In this document: positions 15,101 to 24,550 of the stretch, one piece after another
Position numbering within the stretch: position 1 is the stretch's first letter
Layout of the letters: the number at the start of each line of letters is the position of its first letter
The notes under the pieces: generated by a model
What the model was told of the DNA's origin: nothing
Databases searched by the model: none
What the model saw: only the letters and a program-made list of their open reading frames with translations
NCBI GenBank assembly: GCA_918807975.1
Contig: OU964930.1
Span: forward strand, 16,114,372 to 16,178,371
DNA: 64,000 nucleotides
Origin: Aplidium turbinatum
Taxonomy: Eukaryota > Chordata > Ascidiacea > Aplousobranchia > Polyclinidae
Reading direction: 5' to 3'
Made by a program: the position numbers and the translations under genes

Positions 15101-18100
15101 GGAATCAAGTTCTAGATACCAAGTTTCATACAAATTCTTCAGATGCCGGTCTATATCCGCATTTTTAACAATAACCTTTCACGATTACTTCTCTTTTCCA
15201 GATTGTTTCTCATTTTTCTTGCCAAATACCTAACCCACGCCAAAATGATGTTTCCATATCAGGGGAATTTCCTCCCTTGCAATCACGATGGATTGGCTGA
15301 TCGTTCTGTGACTTTCGTCTCTGAGGAACAACAGCCTAGCAAGAACGTCAGAGCTTTTAGGAAGCTTTGGAACACCTAGTCTTTCGCTAGTGTTCCCAAT
15401 GAGGAAGAACTTTCTTTTTGGTTTTTGTGCCAGTGAGTGGTGTGCTTCACCGGCCGTCTCATTCAGTGCCATTTATTACTGATCGGAATCTTGTAACTTG
15501 CGTACGATCACTAGCTACTCTTCGAGTCACTGAGCTAATGATGATCTTCGTCGTGTAGAAGTAAAGCATTTACCCAGTTGGGAGAGTTCACTTCGGCTTT
15601 TTCGAACTTTTTGGTCTGCCATGGGGTACTCTGTTGCCGTCCATTAGTTAATAAGCAGGTAGGTTAGTAACTAAGTACAGGCTATAGGCTATACTGTGGA
15701 CTAGTTAGTAGATTTTCATCGGATGTGAAAGTACACAAGAAAGTACATGTTAATTTTTCCCTCATACTGATTGATATAATCACACCGACTAGAAAAGTTT
15801 ATGCATAGCCTACATGCATTTCAAGGTTAAAATGACAATAAGATGCTCTTTTCATGTAAATCTGCGGTCCAAAACAGTGTGGTCACATCTATAGCCTATG
15901 TCAAAATTCACTTTGCAAAATTGTTGCCGTAGAGTGTTTTTAACTTCAAATTCGAGTTCTGCGACCCCAAAAACCCCGTAATCGACATATTATATGATCA
16001 CATTGCGCCAGTTTAAAGCTGTAGACTTTCATAATATCCTATCTGGACGCCATTTTTTCAAAATGGCGGCAGAACCACAGTTTTGGCGGGAAAATTCTGA
16101 AACTCTACCAAAATACTTTTTAACAAAAGTGGAAACCCGTAATACATAGCCGCAATAATTTCTAAAAACTTTTTGAAAAATGGTACACCCTATTAGGTAG
16201 CCTATGATTACACTGGTCTACACAAAATTTCAGGTTTGGGTTTTGACAACTCATTTTAGCTAATTTTGGGGTGCTGAATCCGAAAATGAACTCAGATTTT
16301 CTCTATCACATCACGTTTTTGAGATATGAAATATCCCTAATTTTTGAAAAAAAATCAATTTTTGCCCCCCTTCTGTTGTCAAAACAAGGAATTCTGATGC
16401 AATAAACACTGTTTTACCTGCAATAATCTAGCTTTAATTAGCAAACAAGCATTCTATATTATATTCACACAAATTTGCGTTGTCTTTATTAAAATTTCAT
16501 GCCTTGGAATAAAAAATAGGCATGCAAAAGAGCAACCATAATAACATCAAACGCTACATTATGCTGACGAACATGTCGATAGGACAGTGACAAGGTATTG
16601 TCTGAATTATAGCCTACAGTTCACACAATATGCACACAGACATTCCAATGGAGTGCAGAAATTCTGAAGACACACACAGAAATAGCAAAGTGCCAAAATA
16701 AAGGGACTTGGGCATGGCGAGTTCAGAAACAGTCAAAAAAGAGCTTTCATAAAATATGAATTCTTCACTTATAAGCTTAAAAATGCTCTTTTGAGAGACT
16801 TTCTTTTATGAGCAGCATCTGGAATTTCTCTTTTAAAACTCCAGCAATAGTTGGCCATCATATGACAATCCCACCGACCTTGATAACGTTCCTCCATAAT
16901 TTTAATATCCTGGTGGAAACGTTCACCTTGTTCTTCACTAACTTTCCCAAGGTTTTCTGGAAACTCATCCGCATGGCTCTTCAAATAGTGAACTTTGATG
17001 CTCATCCTGCATCTCAAATCTTCAAAACTAAGCAGTAGCTCCCTTAAGAGATCTTTATAATTTTCTGCTTTTCTGTTTCCCAAAAAATTTCTCACAACAG
17101 CACCGAAAGCATTCCAAGCTCTAGCCTCGAATGGCAACATTGATTTCACAAAATTTTTATCCTTTAACAATTGCCTGATTTGTGGTCCATTGAAAATCCC
17201 AGCTCTTTTGTTCTCTTCACTGAGACCAGGAAAAGCATAACATATATACTTAAAACACTCTCCTTCATGATCCAAAGCTTTTACATATTGTTTCATGAGA
17301 CCAAGTTTGATGTGAAGAGGAGGCAAGAGAATCTTTTTGATATCAACTAACTGATCACGTATGATATTTTTGTCTCCAGTTCTTCTCGTTTGCGATAAAA
17401 TGTCACGCTTGTACCAGCTTTGAGAAGTTTCCTTTCCTGTAGCCTTGATGCCAATAACTCCGCAGATTGCTTAGGCAACTACAAATCTCTCACTAAATCA
17501 TTTAATTCCATCTGATTAAACTGGGAAGGCTTGTCTGACAGATCCTCGGGTGCTGGTTGAAAAATTTCACTTTCTCCTTCACTAAACGATGCTTATGAAG
17601 AAGAAATAGCCTCTTCGTGTAGTTCTGGAAGTGATGTAAATACTGGCAGTGGCTTTTCATCACTGTGAGGAACTGGGCGCAATGCCGAATCCAGATTTGG
17701 ATATTTCAAACGATGTTTACTCTTTTTGTTATACCCTTTCACACCAACAAGACAAAAATAACAATCGTCAAAATGATTTCGTTGCTCTCGCCAAATCATG
17801 GGTATTCCAAATTTCATTTGTGAACCTTTTCCTTGCGACCAACTTCTCAGACATTCAACTCAGGTCTTGCACACTTTATGATCGAAGAAGCCCAGCTTTT
17901 GTCCTGGTCCCCCAACTTGACTTTAAAGTAAGCAAGATATGCCCTTTTTACAAACGTGGTAATATTGCATTGTTGAGACTTCAACATGAAGTATCCACAA
18001 ATGTAACAAAATATATCCGGATCATTACAACATTTTCTTCTTTTGCTGGAAGCAGACATAGCTTGAGATCAAATATAACCTTTCTTTGTTAGTAGTTTTC

Positions 18101-19036
18101 TAAGAGCAAGTTTTTCCACAGAAACACCACTATACCAAAAACTCTAACCGACTTGAACTCAAACTTATAAAGTATGAAAATACCTTTTCCTTCTACAAAC
18201 CACTTTTTACCTTGAACTCTGATGTTGGTCTGTACAATGTACATGTGCTTTATGAAACTTCTAAATAAATCTTCCTTACTAAGCAAGAATTTATTACTAA
18301 GTCAAATCTACTCCCACCAGCTGTCTTCCTACGATATTCCATCTGCACAGTGCACAGAGATAGCAGCTGACCCACAGATAACGCCTGAGAAGCCAAGACA
18401 GGGAGTTCAAGCCAGCATGGAAAAACTCAACGCTACCAATCTCTACTATGTCCTATTACGATTATCATAACAGGAATTTTTTTTATTTTAGAGGAAATCT
18501 GAACCAATTTATGAATTTAGTGTAAAAATATCTCTATGTTTGAAAGTTTATAGCTGTCAGAAAATAATTATATTTGACATTTTACTGCACTAAAAAGGGC
18601 AAAAATTGGTCAATTTTACAAAATAATGGCAACGATAGAAAGAAAACTTGATGTGATAGAGAAAATCTGAGTTCATTTTCGGATTCAGCGCCCCAAAATT
18701 AGCCAAAATCAGTTGTCAAAACCCAAACCTGAAAAAAAAAGTTGAAATTTGTAGACCAGTGTTATTTTTCTGATGTGAGCACGTCTGAAGGGTTTACTGT
18801 ATTTAGCTACACACTCCATGTCAAATCACTTACTTTAGATACTTCCGTTCTTCTTTAGTTGTAATATTTGCATCACCGTCTTTAGTTTTCATGTTTGAAA
18901 GAAGGTTATTGACAGATTTAATTGATGTGATGCTTTGATACCTTGACGTTTGGTTTAGTCTTGCCATCGTTCCGTACGGGTTTGAATCCATTGCACGAAC
19001 TCTTGCCATTTTACGATCAAGCGTCATAGTTTGCAT
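188..19036 (-). CDS. TRPC-type cation channel, divergent, 3' end outside the window
   Basis: Plasma-membrane cation channel of the canonical TRP (TRPC) family. Fourteen exons with GT/AG borders join in phase for 842 codons: 18834-19036, 11716-12106, 11176-11302, 9478-9553, 8218-8408, 7551-7669, 6903-6998, 6329-6546, 5890-6082, 3686-3868, 3183-3327, 1907-2028, 951-1157, 188-442. The N-terminal helix reads EERKYLKAVEAGD. Ankyrin-type repeats follow (about 170-265), then SPAYL at the usual 'ASPAYI' place, FVAHPN before S1 (422-427), S1-S4 at about 484-635, GPLQ in the S4-S5 region (648-651), S5, a pore loop with three Cys/Asn-rich stretches, S6 (about 766-787) and the TRP box EWKF (801-804) followed by PPPMN. 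The start is the first ATG of exon 1; a second lies three codons on. Odd points are a ~78-residue Ser/Thr/Pro-rich insert between the first helix and the repeats, and no LFW motif in the pore helix. Domain order and EWKF favour TRPC over other TRP classes. Function is inferred from family; the C-terminal exon or exons lie left of position 1. Confidence 0.9.
811..897. repeat. Short dispersed repeat, copy 1
   Basis: A stretch starting GTTCGGTTGCATTC and holding CTCAATAACATCGAGGAA matches 13177-13271 with scattered differences. Both copies lie in TRPC introns. No ends, duplication or coding content were recognised. Confidence 0.5.
2278..2771. mobile_element. hAT-type MITE, 494 bp, with exact 8-bp target duplication
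   Basis: Terminal inverted repeats of about 32 bp (CAGGGATATCTAAAGAAGGG and its mirror AGATATCCCTG) are flanked by GTTTGATC at 2270-2277 and 2772-2779. The 8-bp duplication and the CAGGG end fit the hAT superfamily. There is no transposase inside, so it is non-autonomous. It sits in the TRPC intron between the S4 and S5 exons. Confidence 0.85.
4040..4126. mobile_element. Very short hAT-type MITE (87 bp)
   Basis: Starts CAGGGGTGGGCA and ends TGCCCACCGTTG, with GTTTAGAC on both sides (4032-4039 and 4127-4134). It lies in the TRPC intron between exons 9 and 10. The inner part is almost gone, yet the duplication is exact. Confidence 0.8.
5190..5475 (+). mobile_element. Probable LINE 3' end with (TTGAA)6 tail
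   Basis: GACAAAGAAAAATAAA is followed by six TTGAA units (5446-5475). An AATAAA signal running into a short tandem repeat is typical of CR1/L2-like LINE 3' ends. The left limit is a guess and no reverse transcriptase coding was seen. Confidence 0.4.
10292..10561. mobile_element. hAT-type MITE, family shared with 59316-59604
   Basis: Ends CAGGCGCGAATCTAAGAG and ATAAATCCGCGCCTG with an exact 8-bp duplication CCTGTAGG (10284-10291 and 10562-10569). G-rich and C-rich runs lie just inside the ends. The inner sequence is nearly the same as the copy at 59316, so it is one recent family. No coding content; it lies in TRPC intron 3. Confidence 0.88.
12399..12656. mobile_element. hAT-type MITE, family shared with 58171-58426
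   Basis: Ends AAGCCCGGATTTAGG and CTAAATCCGGCCCTG; flanks TTCCCACC and TTCCCTTC agree at 6 of 8 bases. The inner part (GCAAAATGCTGTGCAGT and GGCGCGAAAAA) matches the 58171 copy in the reverse sense. It lies in TRPC intron 1. Confidence 0.75.
12981..13157. repeat. Inverted-repeat (fold-back) element, about 177 bp
   Basis: ACAAAATCAGTCAGG at 12981 is mirrored by CCTGACTGATTTTGT at 13143, and the mirror symmetry runs on inward for about 60 bp with mismatches. It could form a long hairpin. No target duplication was recognised. Confidence 0.65.
13177..13271. repeat. Short dispersed repeat, copy 2
   Basis: Partner of 811-897; shares GTTCGG, ATCCTTGTA and CTCAATAACATCGAGGAA. No coding content. Confidence 0.45.
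13363..16192 (-). mobile_element. DNA transposon with TAGGGTG ends and ~300-bp inverted repeats
   Basis: Starts TAGGGTGTACCA and ends TGGTACACCCTA, with an exact 8-bp duplication TTAGGTAG (13355-13362 and 16193-16200). The inverted repeats run about 300 bp (13363-13660 against 15900-16192). Inside, on the minus strand, are remnants of one protein: 14372-14671 (includes HWAGKIL and VYVSGV) and 13921-14283 (includes NDIAERGIKLITDFL). I associate these with an uncharacterised transposon protein common in cnidarian and arthropod genomes, from memory of the family. Parts of the coding region between 14700 and 15470 are hard to read through, so this copy is probably dead. The first seven bases match the elements at 24551, 30146 and 43183. 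Confidence 0.85.
16211..18761 (-). mobile_element. EnSpm/CACTA-type DNA transposon, whole ends, broken gene
   Basis: Starts CACTGGTCTAC and ends GTAGACCAGTG, with a 3-bp duplication TTA on both sides (16208-16210 and 18762-18764). CACTG ends with a 3-bp duplication are the mark of EnSpm/CACTA elements. The inverted repeats extend about 120 bp and include CAAACCTGAAA and TCCGAAAATGAACTCAGATT. It lies only 18 bp from the end of the 13363-16192 element, in TRPC intron 1. Confidence 0.85.
16769..18059 (-). pseudogene. Transposon protein of the EnSpm/CACTA element (frames interrupted)
   Basis: Three minus-strand pieces follow one another in order. 17847-18059 has DPDIFCYICG and LGDQDKSWA; 17593-17817 has FGIPMIWRE, CYFC and PVPHS; 16769-17326 (185 residues) has PPLHIKLGLMKQYVKALD, GIFNGPQIR, SEEQGERFHQDIK and MEERYQGRW. 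I recognise these motifs, in this order, from a transposon protein common in Hydra, arthropods and other invertebrates. Changes of frame lie near 17820-17850 and between 17330 and 17590, so it is not expected to be made whole. The last piece alone is a long clean frame. Confidence 0.75.
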
Positions 19037-21399
19037 TTAGCCAATGAAACGTCTTTGTGTTTTAGTGCATTTTTACGCTTCACAAAAACCAAGTTTTCAT
19101 TAAGCATGGGTCAAGAATACCTTGGTATGGATGTTGAAATTGGACCAAAACAGTTGATTTCCACACCCAAATATTTTGATGGCCAATTTCATTCACACCA
19201 ACATCTTATTCACTCACCTATCACCTGCGCAATAACTATCTGCGATTGTGCACCAACAACCAATTCAAATAACTTAATTACAATGAAGAAAAATGGACTC
19301 AGCCGTTAAGCTAGTCAGAGCTTCCTAAATTGTGTGCTACTGTAACTAGATGGTCGCAAGTGTGCGAGAAATTATGGTGATTTGAATATTGCAACCGTAA
19401 CGTAAAGCTGCAAAGTGTCGAACAATAGTTTGGAAGGGAGCATTTTCTTTCGTGTTACAGTAGGCTAGGATAAATTGCCGACAATTGGGATAACTTTAAT
19501 GACTTCATCATTAAACCACTGCCTACTCCCACCATTTAACTGCGTCAAAAACGTTTTTGCGTAACTTCTCACAATATTCTATGAAATCAAAATAATAAAT
19601 AATTTATTTACGTTTTTCGTTCAACTAGACAGTTATACGATGAACAAGACTTATCAGCAATGAAAATCTTGTTTACCCAAAAATGTTGGCTGACTAACAA
19701 AATGGTGAGAGCCCTGACCTGACGCCCAAAAAGGCGCCGGGTCGACACCGCTCAAGAGCACGCGACTGTGTCTTTAGCAGTACACAGGCATACCTGAAAG
19801 TGGTTATGAAGATTGGCTTCCTTGACCTTGCCTTTCCGTCATCTTAACCTAAATAATCCACCCGGCGTAAGCCTGGATACGACAAAGGATAAAACTTATC
19901 GAGTGTGAGTAAATAGTTGGATAATAATAGACGAAAGGCAGATGTATGTGAAAAGGAAGTGCTTTCAAAACCGTGTTTCCAAATCCCGCTACCCAGCAGT
20001 ACAACGTAAATTCTTTGAAATCTGGATTTACGTGGATAAACGATTTCACACAGCCTTCACCACTATTCTCATTGCAGTAAAAGTGGGCTAAACGATTTTA
20101 CTTATCGGTTAAAGCCTACATTGGTTAACAGATTTGGTAGATTTAGAAATTCTTTGTTGCGTCGTAGTCCAAAAAAATTTGAAAACCGCCGAGCTAGATA
20201 ATCAGGCTACAGCACGCATCATCAAATTATGTCTCATAGGCCAAATTCACATGTCGATGTTGTTTTTTGTACCTGCCGTAGCCTTTCGTGCAGCGATAAA
20301 GTAGCGCTTACCTTTAAAGTTAAGCTACTTTAATACGAGAATATTGGCTTGGCATAGACCTCATCACAATTTTAATAGAAACTGATCAAAACAGCCATTC
20401 AAAAAGTTAAAAAACTGTAACGGTTGTATGAAATCCTTCAAGCTACACTCTGATAAATTCAAAACAGTTTTAGTTTTTATTTGCATTCGGAAGCAGTTTG
20501 TTGGATTTAGCGATACTAGCTTACTATCCCAGTAAACAACAACAAAATCAATCTAAGCCTACGATAGGCACTACGTTCGGACTGGCATTCTGGAAGCTTA
20601 GTTTACTGCATAGCCAGCCAAGCTTTGTTGGAGATAAAAAAATACCCTAAATATTTTAATAGAGTAGCCTACTTTTTTTGATGTTTTTTTGATGATTACA
20701 GAATATTATATGGCCTTCATCATTGCAGAAAACAATTAGAAATTAGCCTATCTAATTCAACTTTAAAATATAAGAAGGCTTTCGTCTCCGACCTGTTGAT
20801 TGTCTGTTGTGACTGTCTCACAGTAGTTGGTAATTTTAGTAGGCTAGGGAGGCTATAGTCTATTTTTTTGAATACATATGGGTTATCCACGCAAGTTTTT
20901 GATTCAGCAAACAATGCCACATACGATAATTTACGTTTTATTGTAGCTTTTCTTAACCCATGGCATGGTCAACTTAGTCTACTTCATTTTTTATGTTCCA
21001 ACCTAACTAACTTCCATTCAACCGGTAAGTTCTTAGACTAAAAAGAGCACCTCTGAGCTGATTTATCTCAATGCACGAAGCTTAAGCTATAATTTCCGTT
21101 CTTTTCAACTTAATAAGGCTGGTGCTGAGCCATAGGACTATTTCATAATTTTAGCTACCCTATCAGTAAAATGGCATTGATTTTAAGTCTCTCTCGTCAA
21201 TGCACGTTTAGAAGGGCTTGCTTGTTATTGCAGTGCATGGAGAATTGGCGACTCACTGTTTACCGTGATGCAAAAAAAAAGCGAAACCAAAAAACGTGCT
21301 GTAGCACATGGGAAAACTTTTCATGTAGATATGGAAAACTTAGTTTATCAAAAGTTGCAACAACGCTGCAAGGAAAGCTTTTTTGATATGTGGTAGCCA
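19037..21399. other. TRPC upstream region; no gene seen
   Basis: Lies 5' of the TRPC start and should hold its promoter. Frames are short and scattered, and no family was recognised. No clear TATA box or initiator could be chosen from sequence alone. Confidence 0.5.
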
Positions 21400-21615
21400 G
21401 GTAACTCCATTAGCTCAGTGTTTAAGCGCCCAATTCAAGATCAAGCGACGCTAGTTCGACTTTCGGGGTGTGCGCTTGAGTACGCATTTTAGGACTGCTT
21501 TCCATTCAGCAGCACCTAGCGGATGAAATAATTTCCATTCAACAATCAAAAATTTCACTCTACCAATCTCGGTAAACGGCCCTGCGTTAAAAGCCTCTAA
21601 GGCCTACAAGTTGGC
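21400..21615 (+). mobile_element. tRNA-derived SINE
   Basis: An A-box-like TTAGCTCAGTG and a B-box-like AGTTCGACTTT lie at tRNA-like spacing, followed by a body with CAATCTCGGTAAACGGCCCTG. The body matches the SINE at 29461-29912 (CAATCTCGGTGACTGGCCCTG). No poly(A) end or duplication was recognised. Confidence 0.7.
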
Positions 21616-22092
21616 TACTATAAGGAAAGGTTTGGTTAGTTGAGCCGGGTAACGGTTGATCCATCCGGTTTTATCGCAACGTCGTGCATGATTAGTCAAC
21701 CGTTTCATAACGAAAATATGGAAAAACTTGAAGTCCATCAGCACAAGTAGTTTTAGGGATTTTCTACAAGCAGAAAAATTGTGAAGCAGTTAAATGTAAA
21801 ATGGTAGGTAAAAGTAGTTTTGAGAGAAATAAGAAATGTGTTATTTTTTCCTACGATGTTTCGTCGTTGTCTTAATCGAAATTCTGGGATAGGTAAGGGT
21901 AACTTATTCTTTGTTTTAGTAGTTCTCGTTGCTTGATTAGCCAGTTGGTTATTGGCAATTTTTCATAAATTTTGAAAATGGCGGCGATGTTAACAGTTGA
22001 GCCACTTGCAATGTTCACGGTTGAGCCATGTCTTTGTCATAAGGCATGTAGTTTATGAGCCGATTGTCCTTACGTATCACCCGATTGACTAT

Positions 22093-22157
22093 GACCCCGA
22101 TTCATATCATGACCCCGATTCATATCATTATGCCGATAAATGATATGAATCGAGGTC
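22093..22157. repeat. Duplicated 18-mer plus inverted third copy (hairpin)
   Basis: GACCCCGATTCATATCAT occurs at 22093-22110 and 22111-22128, and nearly its reverse complement (ATGATATGAATCGAGGTC) at 22140-22157. The second and third copies can pair as an 18-bp stem with an 11-base loop, one mismatch. Confidence 0.7.
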
Positions 22158-22434
22158 AGTCGCAAACACTAACATGCTCACAAGAACCGCAAAAGACTGA
22201 AGTTTATCATGATGGATTCGGATTTTTGATAAAGTTTATCGTTAAATTTTTATTGCAAAAACATCGATTTCTGGCTCAACTAACTAGACCTTCCCCTACT
22301 ATACGAAACTACTAAGAATACCCTATCAAAGGCTTTGTCAGTCAGAGAATACAGATTTAAAACCAACCAATCAGACGCATTTTCAAATAAATGCATATCT
22401 TTTCATTTCTATCACTTATAACTTAGGCCTACAT

Positions 22435-22550
22435 CAGAGGTTCTCAACTAAGGGTACGCAAACCCCCAGAGGTTCACGGGAAAATTTTCAGGGTGGGGAA
22501 GATCTCCATCAATGCTTATGCTCCCAGTCCCCCACAGTAGGCTACCAACA
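22435..22550. mobile_element. Solo hAT-like terminus
   Basis: CAGAGGTTCTCAACTAAGGG followed by CCCCCAGAGGTTC resembles the ends of Charlie-like hAT elements. No partner end was found, so this is a fragment with an uncertain right limit. Confidence 0.45.
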
Positions 22551-23417
22551 TCCAGTTTTTCTGTAATTACGTTAGGCTATCATAAATTGTTCTTGTCATG
22601 TGTTGATGCTGCATATGGCCTACCCAGACAGCAAATCACCTATTTTGACGGTGATTCATCGTAGGCTATATTGAATCAATGTTAAAAATGACTGATTTTC
22701 TGTTTGGGTAGCAATTCGTAGGCATGAAAAATGAAATGTTTAAGATTAGTGGCTAGGAATAAGATAGCCTATAGTAAAAACTAAGCCTAGTTAATTGGAA
22801 GTAAAAACTTTTTCGGCCATGTTGCAAAGCTTTTCTGACACTACAAAAAGTGTAATTACACATAACAAAAATTTTTATTGAGATATTGCAAACGTGATAC
22901 AATCTATAGGCCTAAAGGTAAAATAAAGTTTTATTAATTTGCTGGAATTTCTCTAGGCCTAACTAGGTTGGGAGGCTATTTTGCTTACAAAATAATGATG
23001 GTTCCAACAATGCCCACAGTAAGCCCGGTCTCCCCTAACCCAGCTTGGTCACCCTTATTTAGTTAATTGGTTTTGCCAAACAAAATAGGATCATTTTGTT
23101 CATCCTTTCTCCGTGTTGCTCACATCGCTTGCACCCACTAGATATCAGTATTTTTGACCTCCTTAAAAATGTAGCCGATGCTGCTATAATTCTGAACGCG
23201 CTTTAGGCCCGTAAGCCCCAGCCCTACTTTTGTTTAGACATCATCTGCATTGTCTATCAAATTGGGTGGCCTTGCACGTTTTTTAAACTTTGTATCCGGC
23301 AATAATTATTTAGTTTCCTCATAGGTCTATATGGGATGATTGGTTGGTTTGAACTTTTAATGTCGGACTGACAAAGCTTCTGATAAGTTATTCCTGGCAG
23401 TTTGGCATACTTGCAGA

Positions 23418-23473
23418 GGATTCGAACTACTGAACGTACTGGTGTGATTCGAACTACTGAGGATTCGAACTAC
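23418..23473 (-). repeat. Three copies of a B-box-like 13- to 16-mer
   Basis: GGATTCGAACTACTGA (23418), TGATTCGAACTACTGA (23445) and GGATTCGAACTAC (23461). On the minus strand each reads GTAGTTCGAATC, close to the tRNA B box. It could be a tandem leftover of a SINE head; no tRNA fold is present. Confidence 0.5.
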
Positions 23474-24365
23474 AGGGCCGGTTACCGAGGTTGACAGAAT
23501 GAAGTTTCTTGTTGTTGTTGAATGTTGACGTATAGGCCTAGTTGTTTGTAAATTGTTACATTCACTAGGTGTTGCTGTTTGTTTTTACTTTATTTTCAGC
23601 TTTTGATTTTTGACCATCACAACAACAAAAAAACAATACGTGCCAAACATAACAGAGCCACAGAGGTATAGAAAAAAGTTTCTCAAAAGGGCACACACCG
23701 AAAGCTAAACCAGCGCCACTTGATCTGGACACTTTTTCAAGTAAGCTAGGCTACTAACCTACGGTCAGGGGCGCCGGAACGATTTTTGACTGGGGGGGGC
23801 AAGATTACAAAAAAGGGCACTTTGTTTACTAAAAGGTTAGTTTTTTTTCAAGTTTTAAGATAAGATATAGCGATAATGCTAATCTATCAGCTCACTATGT
23901 AGGCTATTGAGTAATGATAGCCTACAAGTGTCCGGTATACAAAAAAGGGCATCATGCCATGTTATAATGATGTAATCCTACTGTTAAGCCTTAAAGCAGC
24001 CTGCGGCCATGGCCGCTAAGTAGTGCTTGAATGACCGCCGGTGCTACCTCCTTAATCGGCCAAGTTTGGCCGCCGGTCTCTTCTAACCAATTATTTAATT
24101 TCGCAATAGAATGATCGTGGATTAACTGTCGAAAATATGTAGTATCAAAGAGTGACGCAAAATTAGGTCAGCGCGTCATAATCGCCACTGTTGCATTGTG
24201 CGGGAATATTTGTTATTGATGGAATTGGAATATATCCATCTGCGATCATCAGCGCTGTAAGTCTTGTTTGTAATTCCCGACGTTTATTTTAACAAAGTCT
24301 TCATCGGAAGTGCTAATTTACATCGGCTGGCAATATTGTCGTTTTTATGTCGATTCGATGTTGTC

Positions 24366-24545
24366 GAACATTGAATTGTTGTGGCCGAGTGGTTAGCGCG
24401 TTGGGCTCGCAGTCGAGAGCCTGCATGTTCGACTACAGCCAGTACCCGCACTTGCTGTTGTTTCTCTGGGCAAGAAATTTTACGATAATTGCCTCTACCC
24501 AGTGATCCATTTCGAGTAATGGGTAGTACCAAATTTAAGTCATAA
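24366..24545 (+). mobile_element. tRNA-derived SINE (Ser/Leu-like head) inside the hAT
   Basis: TGGCCGAGTGGTTAGCGCG is a good A box and TGTTCGACTAC a fair B box. The body with TCTCTGGGCAAGAAATTTTA and TTGCCTCTACCCAG is typical of marine-animal tRNA SINEs. It is absent from the related hAT copy at 41833-43173, which supports insertion. It differs from the SINE family at 21400 and 29461. Confidence 0.75.
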
Positions 24546-24550
24546 GTGAA

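Larger units (their letters stand above)
12107..18833 (-). other. TRPC intron 1 (6.7 kb)
   Basis: Between exon 1 (donor GTAAGT at 18833) and exon 2. Over 80 percent of its right part is two adjacent DNA transposons; the left part holds a hAT-type MITE (12399-12656) and a short inverted repeat (12981-13157). No other coding exon was found, and exons 1 and 2 join in phase (CTA AA|A GCT). Confidence 0.8.
21616..23765. other. Intergenic stretch with repeat scraps
   Basis: No gene recognised. It holds a hairpin (22093-22157), one hAT-like end (22435) and a triple short repeat (23418-23473). Near 23600 a stretch around ACATAACAGAG and GAGGTATAGAAAAA matches part of the inverted-repeat element at 40138-41265. 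Confidence 0.5.

Noticed and set aside
24366-24430. Possible tRNA-Ser/Leu gene
   Set aside because: The boxes are good but the acceptor and anticodon stems do not close properly and a SINE body follows.
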